A stretch of DNA of 64,000 bases from Bugula neritina (GCA_964035545.1 OZ037766.1:2538501-2602500); one strand, 5' to 3'; shown: positions 25,243 to 38,457, counted from the stretch's first letter. Notes: generated by a model not told the origin, from the sequence alone. Made by a program: numbers and translations.

Positions 25243-26326
25243 TAAGACGAATTTTACTATTAATGGAGAATGTTGTCCAAAAAAGTTTTCATGTGTTGGT
25301 GAGACAACTCTAAATAATAAAACTGTATCAAGTTTGTCGTGTAGAAGCTAAACATTCCCATCTAGCTGGTGAGCAGTAAAATATCTCAGAGTACTAATAC
25401 ATGTTAACTGGTCTCAGTCAGAACTTGTTCATTCAAGTCTTGAATTTAAAATATCCCAAATCTATATTATTTTTTATGTAGAAGAGGCAATTTGAAATGG
25501 TGTAAAAGCAAGTTCCTGTATATATTTGATTTTTAAGAATTATTCGCATTATATCTTAGTCTTGCCTGTTTTGTATATTATATTTTATGTTGACCTGTAA
25601 AGCAAGTCTATTAATCAATGCAATGTGTTTTCTGATCTTCTGTTATTTATTAACTGATTATTTGATGAGTATTTTTATATCACGATTATCATACGTCATG
25701 TATATTTTATTCTTTTCAGTTCAATAAGGCCATTTTACATTATTCCGGTCAATAATTTCAATCATTATACTAAATAATACATCATTTGATTATATCATAT
25801 ATAATATGTTGTTATTGAACATATGGTGTTTTATAAACCTAATAGAACAGTCATGTTTTATTAAAGCGTATTTTGCATCTTGGTTGCTAATGACAGATAA
25901 AGCAGTTAGCCAGTGAATGCCCACTATTTGTTGCAGATAATCAACTAGTTTGTCGTGTACAGTTATTAGTTAACAGATATAAATCTTTTCTGCAGATAAC
26001 CATTAGTTGATACAGAAAAAAATTTATTATAAAAACCAAAGAGTACCCTTATCAACCTGATCTCGGTTTTTAAAAATATACAGTTATATCCAATAGCACT
26101 CAAACTACATGAAATGTATCTGGCTAACGGCTACTAGTAATATATGTGTAGCTTTATTTATTTGATTTACATTTGTCATATCAGGGCAAGTTCCTGCAAC
26201 AATAAAATTAACTTCAACTTAGGAAAGTCAACATATCAAAAACTAGAAAATAAATTGTGCTGTTTTTCCTATTTCTATCTCCCAAAAAATATTGTTTAAA
26301 TAATTAAAAATAAAATTTAATCATCC

Positions 26327-26332
26327 TTTATT
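26327..26332 (-). terminator. candidate poly(A) signal of MGAT2
   Basis: AATAAA on the minus strand about 255 bp downstream of the MGAT2 stop at 26586. Confidence 0.35.
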
Positions 26333-26585
26333 TTGATCATTTGCGTTGTTTTGTGAAGAAATTCGCCAAATGGACAAAATAAAGTTAACGTTTTGGAAAT
26401 CTTTGTGATTGAAGAAATTAAAATTGTCTTACATATTGAAATATAAATCATAATTTAAAAAGAATCAATCCATCATAAATTTGAAATTTATGGTAAATGA
26501 TTGTAATTGTAACGGTCTAAAGAAAATAGAATGTTGAAAATAGTATAGCACATCATCAATGCAATACAACAGTCTATAGAAAACA

Positions 26586-29500
26586 TTACATCATGAAACT
26601 GGAGCATAGGTCATGGTCCCTTTTATCTCCCCAGCCACCATTGGCCTTGAGCTTTTTATATGCTACGGACGTGGTGGAAGTCGGCCTTCCTACCTTTAGA
26701 TTAGTTGGATACAGTTTACCCTGATTAGCTTGAATGAGATCATTGATAGGTTTGACTTTCTCCTCAGGATTGCATTTCTTCCCTTTATGATGTACCCCAC
26801 TAAAACACAGTAAATACTGCATAACATTACATAACAGGCATACACTTATAGAAATGCTATACAACATGAGGCAACATTTATACACACAAAATATATCAAT
26901 ATTTCTATTTGTAACAGTTGAATACAGCGAGATATATAACAATTAACACTTCATACTTGTATACATGTAATACATTATGGAAGACAATGAGTACTAAACT
27001 AGTATGAAAGACAATGCAGGTAGAATCAACTCACAACACATATTAGATATAGAAGTAAAACTATGAAGCCTGATGTACATAACATGAAGTCACTGCTAGC
27101 ATTATGTACAGCCAACTGATAGATTGCAACATTCAATCATCATAAACTCTATTTTCACCCAACTATCAGAAAACAATCTGCCAACTCAATGACAACATTT
27201 CTCTTCAGTTTAGAAAGATGTTGCCCTTTAACCTCAAAGTGGTTGCAACACACCACAACTAGATATAATATATTTATGAGTAGATAGAGTACATACCAGT
27301 CACCTATGTGATATACTCTGGGAGTTTTCACTATCATAGTGGGCAGTTTGCCAACTATATTCTCTCTACCTATATACTGGAGACTCCAGTCCCAATTATA
27401 ATCGTCATAGTTACAGAATTCCTGCAAAGTTGAAGCATCCAGCAAATGATGATTCATAAAAATACACAACTTGTGATTAAAGTTCATCATTTAGATTTTA
27501 GGCGCAGTAGTGAAAAATTTTTAATAGCCTTCGTTATTTTAGTTTGGGGTGCGGGCTAAAACTCCAGCAAGAACATGACTTCTTTTGCTACATTTCTACT
27601 CTGGAAAATGGGCTTTTCTCAATTTCTCCATTACTGCACCTATCTTCAGTCATTGTATTTTAGAACAAGCATCTTCATATGCTTAAAGCTCTAACATTTA
27701 TTTTCAAATTTGCGGCAATTGGCTATAATCTATGTATTTAAAGAAAACTTTGTACGCTAATTGTTCATTCATGTTACGTAACAAATTGAAGATTTTCCAT
27801 CAGCCATAGCAGATGAAAGAAAATGCTCAAATACCAGTTTCAACTGCTTTTTATATTATATTGTGTAGAGAGAGAGGGAGAGGGAGAGATAGAGAGAGAG
27901 AAAGGGGGGGGGGAGAGAGAAAGGGGGGAGGGGGAGAGAGAGAAAGGTGAATGGATGTGATACGAAGGATTGTAAAAGCATACGCTGATGAGGATAACAG
28001 CAAAAGAAAGTAAAATATGGAAATCTCATCAAATAATCATGATGAATAAAATAGGAATACAGTAACCATAACAACAATAATAATTGTCATTATTATTGAT
28101 ATTCCCAAAGTGGGAACTTGGTCTCTTAGCAGATAATTAATGTCTCACCTGATTATGTCTCTTTATGTGTTCATATGTTTCCTTATTTATAGACATGGCC
28201 ATGTTGTGTTTTGAGGAAATGAAGTCTGCTGCTATGACAACCTGTAAACAAACAACTACTTATTTACATACTAATTAAACTAAATGTATATTTAAACATC
28301 TGTATTTGAATACCACCATAGGAATTTGTTGTTATTGAGCTATAAATGCACACCCCAACACATATATACAACTGAGAAGATTTTATTATATTTCAATATT
28401 TTGAATATAAAATTGTGAGTGATACAATTCAACTGACAACGCTTAAACAGGTCATTCGATGTGCCATAAAATAATTAAAGCTGTATTCTTTCTATAAAAA
28501 TCCATTTAGTAAATGTGCCAATATCGGCGTTTGAATCTAGTGAATTAAATTTAGCAAAAATACTGCAGAGCATTAACCAAAGCTGAGCAAATATTGGCCA
28601 TGGCTATTTACATCACAAGCTGGCCTTCATGGCTGGTAGAATCAAAGAGCTGAGGAATTCGGAGTTGTCTTTCTTGAAAGGAGTAAACTCCAGTATAACC
28701 GACAATAAAACTTTGTGGGTTTTTCATCCAAACGACAGAAAGTAGCGACAGCAAGAAAAATATTTTAATGAGATTAAAGTCGGCTAAAAATTTGTTGTTG
28801 AATGTTCAAAATTTAGGAATAATTAATTGAGATGTCATATTGAATGTCACACAAATTTTCAGCAAGCACTAAAATGCTGTTCCTACTAGTTGGTTGTTTT
28901 GGGCCAACATTATTATTTATTGGAAAGCACTGTATATGAGGACATGTCATTTAATCAACTGCTAGGTTGAGTTGGACAGAACTGCAATAGATACTAACCT
29001 CATTAGAAAATGAATATGAAGGTTTCTTCTCATAGTTACCCAAGGTTAACACCCGGCATTGAGCACACAGTCTACAAGGAGCATCAATCAATAATCAATA
29101 ATCATACAATATATTAGCAAAAATAAACTACCCATAAATCATCAACACATTAAAGCAGATGTGAGCAATAAAGTAAAACAGCGAATGCATAATTCATAGA
29201 TTTTACGAAGCAAAAATCAAACATGATTTCAATACTGAGATTTGAAATTGCAGCTAAAAATAAATTTTTGTTTGTCAATTTAATGGCTTTTGTGTAAAAC
29301 TTGAAGGAAAATTTCATCAGCTGACAAATTTGGTAGACCCATTGTTAGTGTTCACTACCAGTTTGGGGGGCCAGACAAGGTGAGTAGAGAAGGTGAGTAG
29401 ACAAGGTGAGTATACAAGGTGAGTATACAAGGTGAGTAGACAAGGTGAGTAGAGAAGGTGAGTAGAGAAGGTGAGTAGAGAAGGTGAGTAGACAAGGTGA

Positions 29501-32500
29501 GTAGACAAGGTGAGTAGAGAAGGTGAGTAGAGAAGGTGAGTAGACAAGGTGAGTAGAGAAGGTGAGTAGACAAGGTGAGTAGAGAAGGTGAGTAGACAAG
29601 GTGAGTATACAAGGTGAGTAGACAAGGTGAGTAGACAAGGTGAGTAGAGAAGGTGAGTAGAGAAGGTGAGTAGACAAGGTGAGTATACAAGGTGAGTAGA
29701 CAAGGTGAGTATACAAGGTGAGTAGACAAGGTGAGTAGAGAAGGTGAGTAGAGAAGGTGAGTAGACAAGGTGAGTAGACAAGGTGAGTAGACAAGGTGAG
29801 TAGAGAAGGTGAGTAGACAAGGTGAGTATACAAGGTGAGTAGACAAGGTGAGTAGACAAGGTGAGTAGAGAAGGTGAGTAGACAAGGTGAGTAGACAAGG
29901 TGAGTAGACAAGGTGAGTAGACAAGGTGAGTAGACAAGGTGGGTAGACAAGGTGAGTAGACAAGGTGAGTATACAAGGTGAGTAGACAAGGTGAGTAGAC
30001 AAGGTGAGTAGAGAAGGTGAGTAGAGAAAGTGAGTAGACAAGGTGAGTAGACAAGGTGAGTAGAGAAGGTGAGTAGACAAGGTGAGTAGAGAAGGTGGGT
30101 AAACAAGGTGAGTAGACAAGGTGAATAGACAAGGTGAGTAGACAAGCTAGGACAGGTAAGTTACCTGGACTTAGCTGCAACCATCTCATGAAAGACATGT
30201 AGCATATCTGGAGTGACGTAATGATCTTCTTCTATCAAAGTAACGTAACCAGTGAAATTCTTCATTATAGTCAGTTTCTCAAATATATGATTGAGCTAAA
30301 ATATACACCATATTAAATTATAGTACAGTATATTACACTATATTACAGTATATTACACTATAATACAGTATATTACACTATAATACAGTATATTGCACTA
30401 TAATACAGTATATTACACTACAATACAGTATACTACACTACAATACAGTATATTACAGTATATTACACTATAATACAGTATATTACACAATAATACAGTA
30501 TATTACACTACAATACAGTATATTACAGTATAATACAGTATATTACACTACAATACAGTATATTACACTATATTCACATGAGAGGTCCAACAATAATGGA
30601 CCTGGCAATGGTTTACATCAGTGACCATAGCATATGCCACTCCATGTAATACAGTATAAGATAAACTAATGTATATTGATATAGAGCTAAACATGATGGT
30701 ACACATTCTACTTGTCACAAGTTTATGTAACTAACTGTATAGAAACTGGTTTAATATAAGACTGAGGCCCACTAACCTTCCAAAACCAATGCAGTTTAGT
30801 CTGGGCGTACGCAGCCTCCCGATAATGGCCGTATTTGTCTGGGTGATCAGCATTTATACAGCCCGACTTCATTGCTCTAAGATTGAGATAAAATTTAGAA
30901 GATATCATTTGTGCCCGTAACGGTAACTAAGAAAAACATATTTATAGTTTTACACAAATAGAAGAACGAGATTTTCCAAAAAATGTTATACAAATGACCA
31001 ATCAGGTGATGGGAGAGAAATTTCAATAACTTTTTAATTTAATTTTTCATTAAATTTTGCTAAAAGGCGTGGTTGAAATTCTGGAGAGATCATAACTTCT
31101 TTTGCTTTATTTCTTATCTAGCACACAGGCTCTCCTTAATTTCTCCACCACTGCCCCTGTCTTCTACTGATGTTAGTATATCCATAATCTGACAGAATTG
31201 AAGGTATTTCGAAATAATAGTATTTTAATAGTGTTTCAACACAATAAAGATGAGTCACAGCATATCCTTGGTGAGAAAAGGGGGGAGGGGCACACACAGC
31301 CCCTACCTTAAGGAGAGCGCCACAGCAGGGTGGGAATAAACCCTGGCTATACAATATGCTGGTGTAAGCCGAAAAGTGGAAATGGATTGCAAGGATGTGG
31401 TTGTGAGCTGTAAAGTCTAATACTATAATACTCTAAACTCTAAAGTCTAATACTAGTAGATATGCTGGTATACAAGTTGTCAACTTGCCCAGACAGTAAC
31501 CACGTGATGTGTACACATTCACCAACTTCATCTACCATATATTATACAGTACACACTATACGCTCCAGTTGGCAGAGCATAATATATTACAGCGCACAGT
31601 GTTCTTATAAACGGGCAACAGCTGTTAATTAATGACGTCACAAGTGCGGTGACTTTAATATTAACTGTTGTACACCAGGAACTTACAACTAGCTGTAACT
31701 ACTTACTGGTGTTTGGGAATGTTTCGAGGACAGTCCTGGGGGTCCGGGCCAGGATATTTATCCTTGTATAGCTGCATAGCCTTGGGGTAGAATATTTGTA
31801 TCACCTGTAATAGCATTCTAGTATAACTGTAAGCCAGATATATTCTTAATACGGTATAACTTAAACACTACTGCACTGTTATCGTCTGCGATCACTGTCA
31901 CGGGGATTGCTAGATGCAGCACAAAGTTAGGAGCAATGAGTTCAGCATAAGTATACACGTGTCTAATGCCTAACTATTACACTCAGTGACCCTAACTTTG
32001 TGCTGCATCAATCGATTCCCCATCGCCATGGCTAATTAATACACAAATATTTATATGACGATTTTAGTAGTAACCAGCGTAATATTATCTACAAGTTCTG
32101 AGTTTAATAAAATATTAGTTTTGTGCCAGTAAAGATGACAGGCTTTCCCACAGAGTATACTGAATATTAATATACTAGTATAACTGCAAACACTGCAGTC
32201 ATCAATTATTCATTAGAGAAACCGAGTTTGTGAAAAAAATCCTCAGATCAATAATCGCTTTTTAATGTAGTCCTAATTTTATTCTTTTCGGCTTGGTTTA
32301 AGCTATATATTTTATATTCATTGTCCCTTGACACCAGCAAATTTCTTATATTATTCCAAAACTTGTAGAAATACATATGCTAATATTAAATTCATATATA
32401 TATTGCTTACTATATTTATACAACTCTACAGATTCAGATATAAGCACTGGCTTAGTAAACATGGATTAGATCCCCAGTAAATTTTATTGGGTGATGTTGA

Positions 32501-34071
32501 AAGGATATAATTGCTCCTTTGCCACATTAGAAAATAAAACCTTCGCTTGAAAAAACCCTTTACTTAAAAGGGGTTTTCACAGGGATGGTGACTATAAACC
32601 CATATGAGTTTTATATAAAGTCAAATATATTCCCAAAAGGCATTGCTAAGGTATAGTGCATTAATAAGACGCATTTGCCTGTGTATGACATGCTAATTTC
32701 AAGATCTCAGTCTAAAATCACTGTACGGCTTCCATAATGAATGCTTAATTTGAGAGGCTACAAAAACCCATTATTTCCTGATGGTTCAACTTGTTATAAT
32801 TTGAATATAAACCATGAATTATGGTAATTGGGTCCACCCGCAGGGATAAGTGGACACTAAATATCTCATCCTGTGAAGATGGGATGCTAGTTTAACATTG
32901 GAGCTAAATTTAAATATATCCAGGGTGATGTCTAGCAACTAATGGACCCTGAAATGATGTTTAACAATTCCAGTGGAGACAGATCGTAACACAGATGAAA
33001 TAGCATGTTTCCTTTAACTGTGATTTTCTCTTCAAGTATTTATAGACTTCTATAAACATAGAGTCTATAGATACTTGGCTTTGTATAACTGCAACTACGC
33101 TTTACAACCGTAACTTTTGTTTTTGAGATTATGAAAAAATATGGCTGCGTTAGAAGAAAAAAATTTCAACTTTCACCCTCAAAAAATTAAGATCTTACAA
33201 ACAAGGACAGCATACTGTATTCTTGTCCTACTTGAAGGTGTCACTAAGGTGTTTAAAGGTTATCACTAAGTTGTTTCAAGGTCATCACTAAGATGTTTAG
33301 AGGTCATCACTAAGATGTTTAGAGGTCATCACTAAGGTGTTTAGAGGTCATCACTAAGGTGTTTAGAGGTCATCACTAAGGTGTTTAGAGGTCATCACTA
33401 AGGTGTTTCAAGGTCATCACTAAGGTGTTTCAAGGTCATCACTAAGGTATTTCAAGGTCATCACTAAGTAGCATACTCACTGGCATAAAGTCTATAGACT
33501 CGATGATATCAAACACGGACTGAGAGTAGAAGTCATGGCTGACAACTAGGAGACTAGAGTTGATGTATCTCGTGGATCTGAGACTTTTAATGAGGTAGTT
33601 CAAGTAGTTGTCCCTGTTGTGAACTTGTATAGCTAACACGTGATCATATGTGTCGCTCTCTTTGATTGGAGGAAACTTGTTTCCATTCCTAATAAACTGT
33701 TTCTTATTAATATCTGAGATTATAAACTCGAGGGACTCATTGAACTGGGAAAATCTCCTCTCCATAGACGACTCAGTCTTTCGGTCAGCTGACGCAGCAA
33801 CCTCCTTCTTGCTGTCATTATTTGGTCGCCTGGTTTTGTCTTCTGGAGATTTTACAGTTGGGAGTTGTCTGTTCAAGGTCTCATGTACCAAGTTCATAGA
33901 AGCCACCTTGGGTTTGGAAACTGTTATAGCCTCAACGTCAATGTCGGATTTGTCTACCCTTTCGGGTGGTGGCCTAACCGGACTGAAGAAGTGGAGGTTG
34001 ACAGTGATGAAGGAGATGAAAGATATAAATAGAATCACTTGAATACATTTTCTAGGAGTGCACAGTGCCAT
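26586..34071 (-). CDS. MGAT2: alpha-1,6-mannosyl-glycoprotein 2-beta-N-acetylglucosaminyltransferase (GnT-II)
   Basis: Eight minus-strand coding exons: 34071-33481, 31804-31707, 30876-30777, 30295-30165, 29071-28999, 28241-28149, 27421-27297, 26799-26586; 474 aa (human 447). The start ATG at 34071 follows a plausible UTR acceptor (ATTTGTAG at about 34076). It gives a type II signal anchor (VILFISFISFITVNLHFF) and a Ser/Lys-rich stem to about residue 130. The catalytic domain follows: IQVHNRDNYLNYLIKSLR, SHDFYSQ, QLYKDKYPGPDPQDCPR, SGCINADHPDKYGHYREA, EED at 285-287 (metal/UDP-sugar motif), CNYDDYNWDWSLQY, HIGDCGVHHKGKKC and NGGWGDKRDHDLC. The enzyme adds GlcNAc to the alpha-1,6 mannose arm in the medial Golgi, committing N-glycans to the complex type. 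Mammalian MGAT2 has an intronless coding region; here it has seven introns, several carrying minisatellites and MITEs. Confidence 0.96.
27500..27641. mobile_element. small MITE, copy 1
   Basis: Terminal inverted repeats: aggcgcagtagtgaaaaatt at the left; aatttctccattactgcacc then t at the right. The interior (acttcttttgcta ... ggcttttctcaatttctcc) is shared with copies at 31004 and 40920. Lies in an MGAT2 intron. Confidence 0.75.
27866..27946. repeat. GA-rich simple repeat
   Basis: Polypurine tract of gagaga and gggg runs on the plus strand, polypyrimidine on the MGAT2 sense strand, in the intron after exon 28241-28149. Confidence 0.9.
29378..30148. repeat. 13-bp minisatellite (~59 copies) in an MGAT2 intron
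   Basis: Unit acaaggtgagtag with internal variants (gacaagg, gagaagg, tacaagg). It ends about 15 bp from the donor of exon 30295-30165. On the plus strand (antisense to MGAT2) nearly every unit is a consensus 5' splice site AAG|GTGAGTA. All three minus-strand frames stay open through the array because 13 is not divisible by 3 and the unit lacks stops; these frames are not genes. Confidence 0.95.
30303..30572. repeat. 20-bp AT-rich minisatellite next to an MGAT2 acceptor
   Basis: Unit acagtatattacactataat, about 13 imperfect copies, starting within 10 bp of the acceptor for exon 30295-30165. Confidence 0.9.
31004..31159. mobile_element. small MITE, copy 2
   Basis: Left end aggtgatgggagagaaattt, right end aatttctccaccactgcccc. 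The interior ataacttcttttgcttta .. cacacaggctctccttaatt matches copies 1 and 3. Lies in an MGAT2 intron. Confidence 0.7.
31902..32020. repeat. intronic inverted repeat (about 29-bp arms, ~60-nt loop)
   Basis: The left arm 31902-31930 includes gatgcagcacaaagttagg. The right arm 31991-32020 includes its exact complement cctaactttgtgctgcatc, with extension to gggg/cccc at the base. It lies in MGAT2 intron 1. Confidence 0.85.
32440..32632 (+). mobile_element. tRNA-derived SINE, copy C (degenerate head)
   Basis: Shares agcactggcttagtaaacatg with the heads of copies A and B. It also shares the tail segments gtgatgttgaaaggatataa, ttgctcctttgcc and ggtgactataaacccatatg. In MGAT2 intron 1. Confidence 0.75.
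33238..33470. repeat. 22-bp minisatellite near the MGAT2 exon 1 donor
   Basis: Unit aggtgtttagaggtcatcac ta, about 10 copies, ending about 10 bp from the donor GTGAGT at 33480 (minus strand). Confidence 0.9.
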
Positions 34072-36539
34072 TGGCCTACAAATATATGCAGTATAATATT
34101 GTATATTAAAATGTGTATATAGTTTGCACAACACAGAGTTATGTAAGTACAGTTGGTCTACATGGCCTACAGCTGGATAGACCAACAGGACTTGGTATCA
34201 CTGTAGTGTACATGTGTTGTAATTAGCGTAATTCAGTCCAGTCTTCCACTTATTCAGTCAAATGTGTAACTATTTTCAAGGACTTGAAAATTAGTTATAA
34301 CTTCAGCTGATATTACTGCAATGACTGACTACTGACCAGGTGACTGAGTGACAGTGTAGTGACTGAGTGACAGTGTAGTGACAAGGTTTAAATTACTTGA
34401 TTGAAACTAAAAAGAAACATGAGTGAAATGCCAATAGCAAAGCAGTATCTTATAAAAAGTCAACATCAAATATCACTATTATGGCATTTAATAAATTACC
34501 TTTGGGGGTTCACACAATACAAGTTCACTTCAAAGATCTTCACAATATTTAATATAAATTACCAGTTCAGGCGAACTAGTTGCACTTTTAGACAACACAG
34601 ATGAATTACAATATTCCCTGAGAGTCTATTACTATAGAAGAGGACAGTTCTAAACTTGAAGAGAATAAGTTTATCTCTATACTGATGATAAAATATAAGT
34701 GTATAATAGCAGCAACAATTTTAGTTAAGATACTGCATCTATTTACTAAGAGTAATAAACAGTGAAAGACAATCAACACTATCAATTACTTCAGCAAAGT
34801 GTATTTCACCCTACCTGTGTGAGCAGATGAAAGCACCTACCTGTGTGAGGAGGTGAAAGCACCTACCTGTGTGAGCAGGTGAATATTGTGTAGTTGACAG
34901 AGCCCAAATGAACCTCAACAGCAGCTGGCACTGTTTAGTCAACTAGCCCCTTCATTTCCTTCCTCCCTAGTAATGAGAAAAGGGATGAATTATTAAACAG
35001 TTGAAAAATAAATTGATATTTTTAGCTGTAGTCATTGAATTATAAGTGAGTTTTAATATGCGGGTGCAACGCATTTTAAGCTTTAATATGGTTGGCTGCA
35101 TCCAATGAAATGCAAGAATTTCTGGCCAGTTCAATGTAAATACTATACACATTTATTCTGTTGTTATATTCTATAGTCTATAGTATACAAGTTTTATATT
35201 AATATATGTATACAGTATAATTGACTGTCAGATGCTTATAAAAATCATATTCAGCGAAACCATTTTGAACCAGCTAAAGGTCGATTTCAGAAAACGGAAA
35301 CTTAACTGACTTTATAAATTTATTGTATAACTTTATATAAATTGGATATTTAGAAGGTTTGGCTGGCAAAATTAAGAAGTTCGGCTTTATATATTCATCT
35401 GAAGAATAAGCGACAGTCCCACATGAGGTTAACTATTTCTTTCCCAGTTAATGCCAAAGATAATACAACTATTCATATTTTTACAAAGAAAAAATGGGTT
35501 TTTGAAGCTCGTGAGACAAGCGAAAAAAATAAAAATTTCACACAGCTTTTAAGTTGCTGATACTGGAGTAGCAATGTGCCAAAAACTATTGCTGGAAATC
35601 AACATCAATAGCTTATACTTTTCACATCATCAGTCAATATACAGTTCAACAAAAAATTACTGAAGTGAATCTGGGGTCAAAGTAAAAATAAACATTCTTA
35701 TCTACAACCAAAACCAGCAAGGGAGACTAACATTTAAATATATAAAACACCAGCAACTATAAGAATATTCATACACTATAAGCAACGACACTGTGACTTG
35801 AAGTGAAACTGAAAGAAATGTATACTATAGCCAATAAAATGACACTATCAACAGTTTAAAGAAACTACAACAAAGATGTCAAAGGTGCTATAGAAACAAG
35901 CCATTGTCATGCCAACCTGCCCAGCTAAAACTAATAAACTAAAGTTACAACATAAAAGGAAAAAAGTACTTTCTCTAGGTCATAGATATTAAAGCAAGTG
36001 GACCACACCACTCAAGTAATTGCAAAATATTTATCAAACAGCCCTTCGTGATGCTTTCCAAACAGCTGAGCTTTTTGCAAACATATGTCTATGTACTAAT
36101 AGTTTGCAAATATAAAATAAACGACATTAAAATGGTGCATCACGAGGCAGCCACTTTCATATGACATATGAAGGACAAAACAAATATATCTAAAACACCT
36201 GAGATATCTCAAATTGATAGAGACAATATGCTTATATTTATTTTGTGCTCTAAAGAGTGTAGTGGCACACTAGCAAGTTCTTACAAAGAAGTCACACATA
36301 ACACTACCGAATATGGCGGTTGCTAGAGCTATAACTAGGAGGGAATCATAAATACTACAGCAACTTCTTTCCTAGAGTAATTTGCAAGATAAATTGGCAC
36401 AATGACGACAGCTCTCACAAACATCAAACATTCTAACTTTGCATGAAATGTAACAAAAGATAACATGCTGTATGCACCTTTAGATTGCTCTGAATTTTAA
36501 AATGTGTTAAAGAACAAGTAAGTAAAACTGAATTGGTAA

Positions 36540-37200
36540 ATTATAGAGTATAGAGTATAATCATGATAACAATAGTCATCGTGATAGTAAATAAGTGAAC
36601 AGTACATGTGCGTACATTTATATCAACAGATGTTATTGTTATACTTAATTTTATAGTAACAACTACACATAATTGCTCAATTTTATAGTCATTTTATACT
36701 ATATATACTTACGACTTATAGTTAGTCTTACAATTCACAATACTAACTTATACTTATAGTTAATGTTATTATAACTATACTTACACTGTAACTACTTCAC
36801 TGAATCTTATACATAGAATAATATTAGTGATTTTATAGTTATACCAATAGTAATAGTATTAATAATACTCATATTCATATTGGTAGTCTGCTGTTAAGCT
36901 AATTATAACTGTAAGCTCATCCTCGTCACCATTTACATTTTCATATTATATTTTTATTATGATTATCATTATGACTATTATTAAAATGGTGATTACTATT
37001 AAATCATAATGATAATCACCATCAGTATGATTAAGTTCAACTTTGACTATTTCCGTTTAGTTTTAAGGCTTATAGTTATGTCTAACAGTAACTGATAAAC
37101 AAACAGTAACACTAATACTAGTAATAGTGTTACTGTAACTGTTGCTAACACTAGCAGTAGCAGTAACATGACCATTAACAGTAGCGCTGCCATTACGAGT
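36540..37200. repeat. cryptically simple triplet-rich DNA with inverted repeats
   Basis: Biased to tat/agt/aat/act triplets. Includes a local palindrome (tgattatcattatga ... tcataatgataatca, about 36959-37018) and agtaacactaatactagtaa-type runs. Confidence 0.6.
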
Positions 37201-37799
37201 AACAAAATCAACGTTGGCCACTGGTTATGCCATTGTATTTGTTATTTGCGGCTTGCCTGAGCTGTTTATGTTATGCAATGATATCAAAAGTCCAGCTCTT
37301 GATATTCCAGCACAAACTGGTTTTTCTTCTTAACATGAAAGTAGTATAAATTGAAATAATTTTATACAACAACAATACATATTCAGCATACCATCAACAT
37401 AGGTCATGGGCATAATTCTTGAATTCATGATTCAATGAGCCACATTCACTATCAGTAGGCTATCACTGGTGACTGTGAGTCACATTAAATCCGACACTCG
37501 CACTGAGTATCAATGTGTCGACTATGTTTTATACTAAGTCTAATAGTTATAGTAGTACTTAGTCTTATAGTTATACTAATACTAATGGTAATAGCAATAC
37601 TAATAGTAATACTATTGCAATTTGCAATAGGGCTAGGCGGCAGGCCTACTCCTGGGAAGTAGGGATAAATTTGAAACTAAAATAAAAATTTCAATCGGTT
37701 TATTATTTATACTTTTAAAACTGTATTATTAATATTAGTATTATTTTTTATAGTTATAGTAATAACCAATAGGCAATAACTATAAGAAACATTATAATA

Positions 37800-37892
37800 T
37801 TGATACTCATACTCATAGTGATAGTCATACTGAGTATGAGTATCACTATCAGTATCAGTATGACTATGACTATGAGTATCAGTATGAGTATA
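37800..37892. repeat. imperfect inverted repeat of ATACTC/GAGTAT triplets
   Basis: tgatactcatactcatagtg on the left is mirrored by cactatcagtatcagtatg and tatgagtatcagtatgagta on the right, giving large foldback potential. Confidence 0.6.
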
Positions 37893-38354
37893 AATTTAAA
37901 ACAGCTGCGTTGGCGTTGCTAAAAATCAATATATTTACTACATAACATTAAGTTCAACACGCTTATAACTTGAAATGAGAGCCATTGAGTATCGATATGA
38001 AATTGAATGTCAAACTCAACAGTCCATCACAGTCACAATGTCAACGTGAAACTGAAGGCGTCAGCGTTGTAGCCAATAACTTGTTAGTGTGAGAGTTGAG
38101 CGAGTAAAACTAAAAGTTAGCTGTTCTATTTCAGAATCTTGATCATGCTGAAGGTTACTTGTTGGAAGGCATACAAGTCTCGAGTCCACTCTTTGGTGTG
38201 ATTTATTAAAACTCTAATGCTAAAATTGTAGTACCGGTTCTTTCGTTGTTCATTGTGGGTTGTGGCCGTCGGTCGTGATAATTGAGCCCAGTTTGCTAGT
38301 TGATAATTAAGGGTTATCCTCTTTAAGTGTTAGGTTATAATCACTGTGCTGGAT

Positions 38355-38457
38355 ATTATTGAGTTCGTTGGTTGTAACAATGAACTCAATAATTATTATA
38401 TTTTTATTATTATTAATATGGTCTATTCCAGCTCAGTGGGTTGTAACCACTGAACTG
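38355..38457. repeat. two small hairpins sharing the loop GTTGTAA
   Basis: Hairpin 1 (38355-38393): attattgagttcgttg / caatgaactcaataat around gttgtaa. Hairpin 2 (38429-38457): cagctcagtgg / ccactgaactg around the same loop. Confidence 0.6.

Larger units (their letters stand above)
25029..26585. other. convergent intergenic region
   Basis: Tail-to-tail spacer between the MCCC2-like gene and MGAT2. AT-rich; candidate poly(A) signals lie near each end. Nothing else recognised. Confidence 0.6.

Noticed and set aside
29317-30198. Three long overlapping minus-strand open frames (STHLVYSPCLLTL repeats)
   Set aside because: They are translations of the 13-bp minisatellite; all three frames are open because the unit lacks stops. 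They lie in an MGAT2 intron.
33650-34042. Plus-strand open frame of 130 codons
   Set aside because: Antisense shadow of MGAT2 exon 1.
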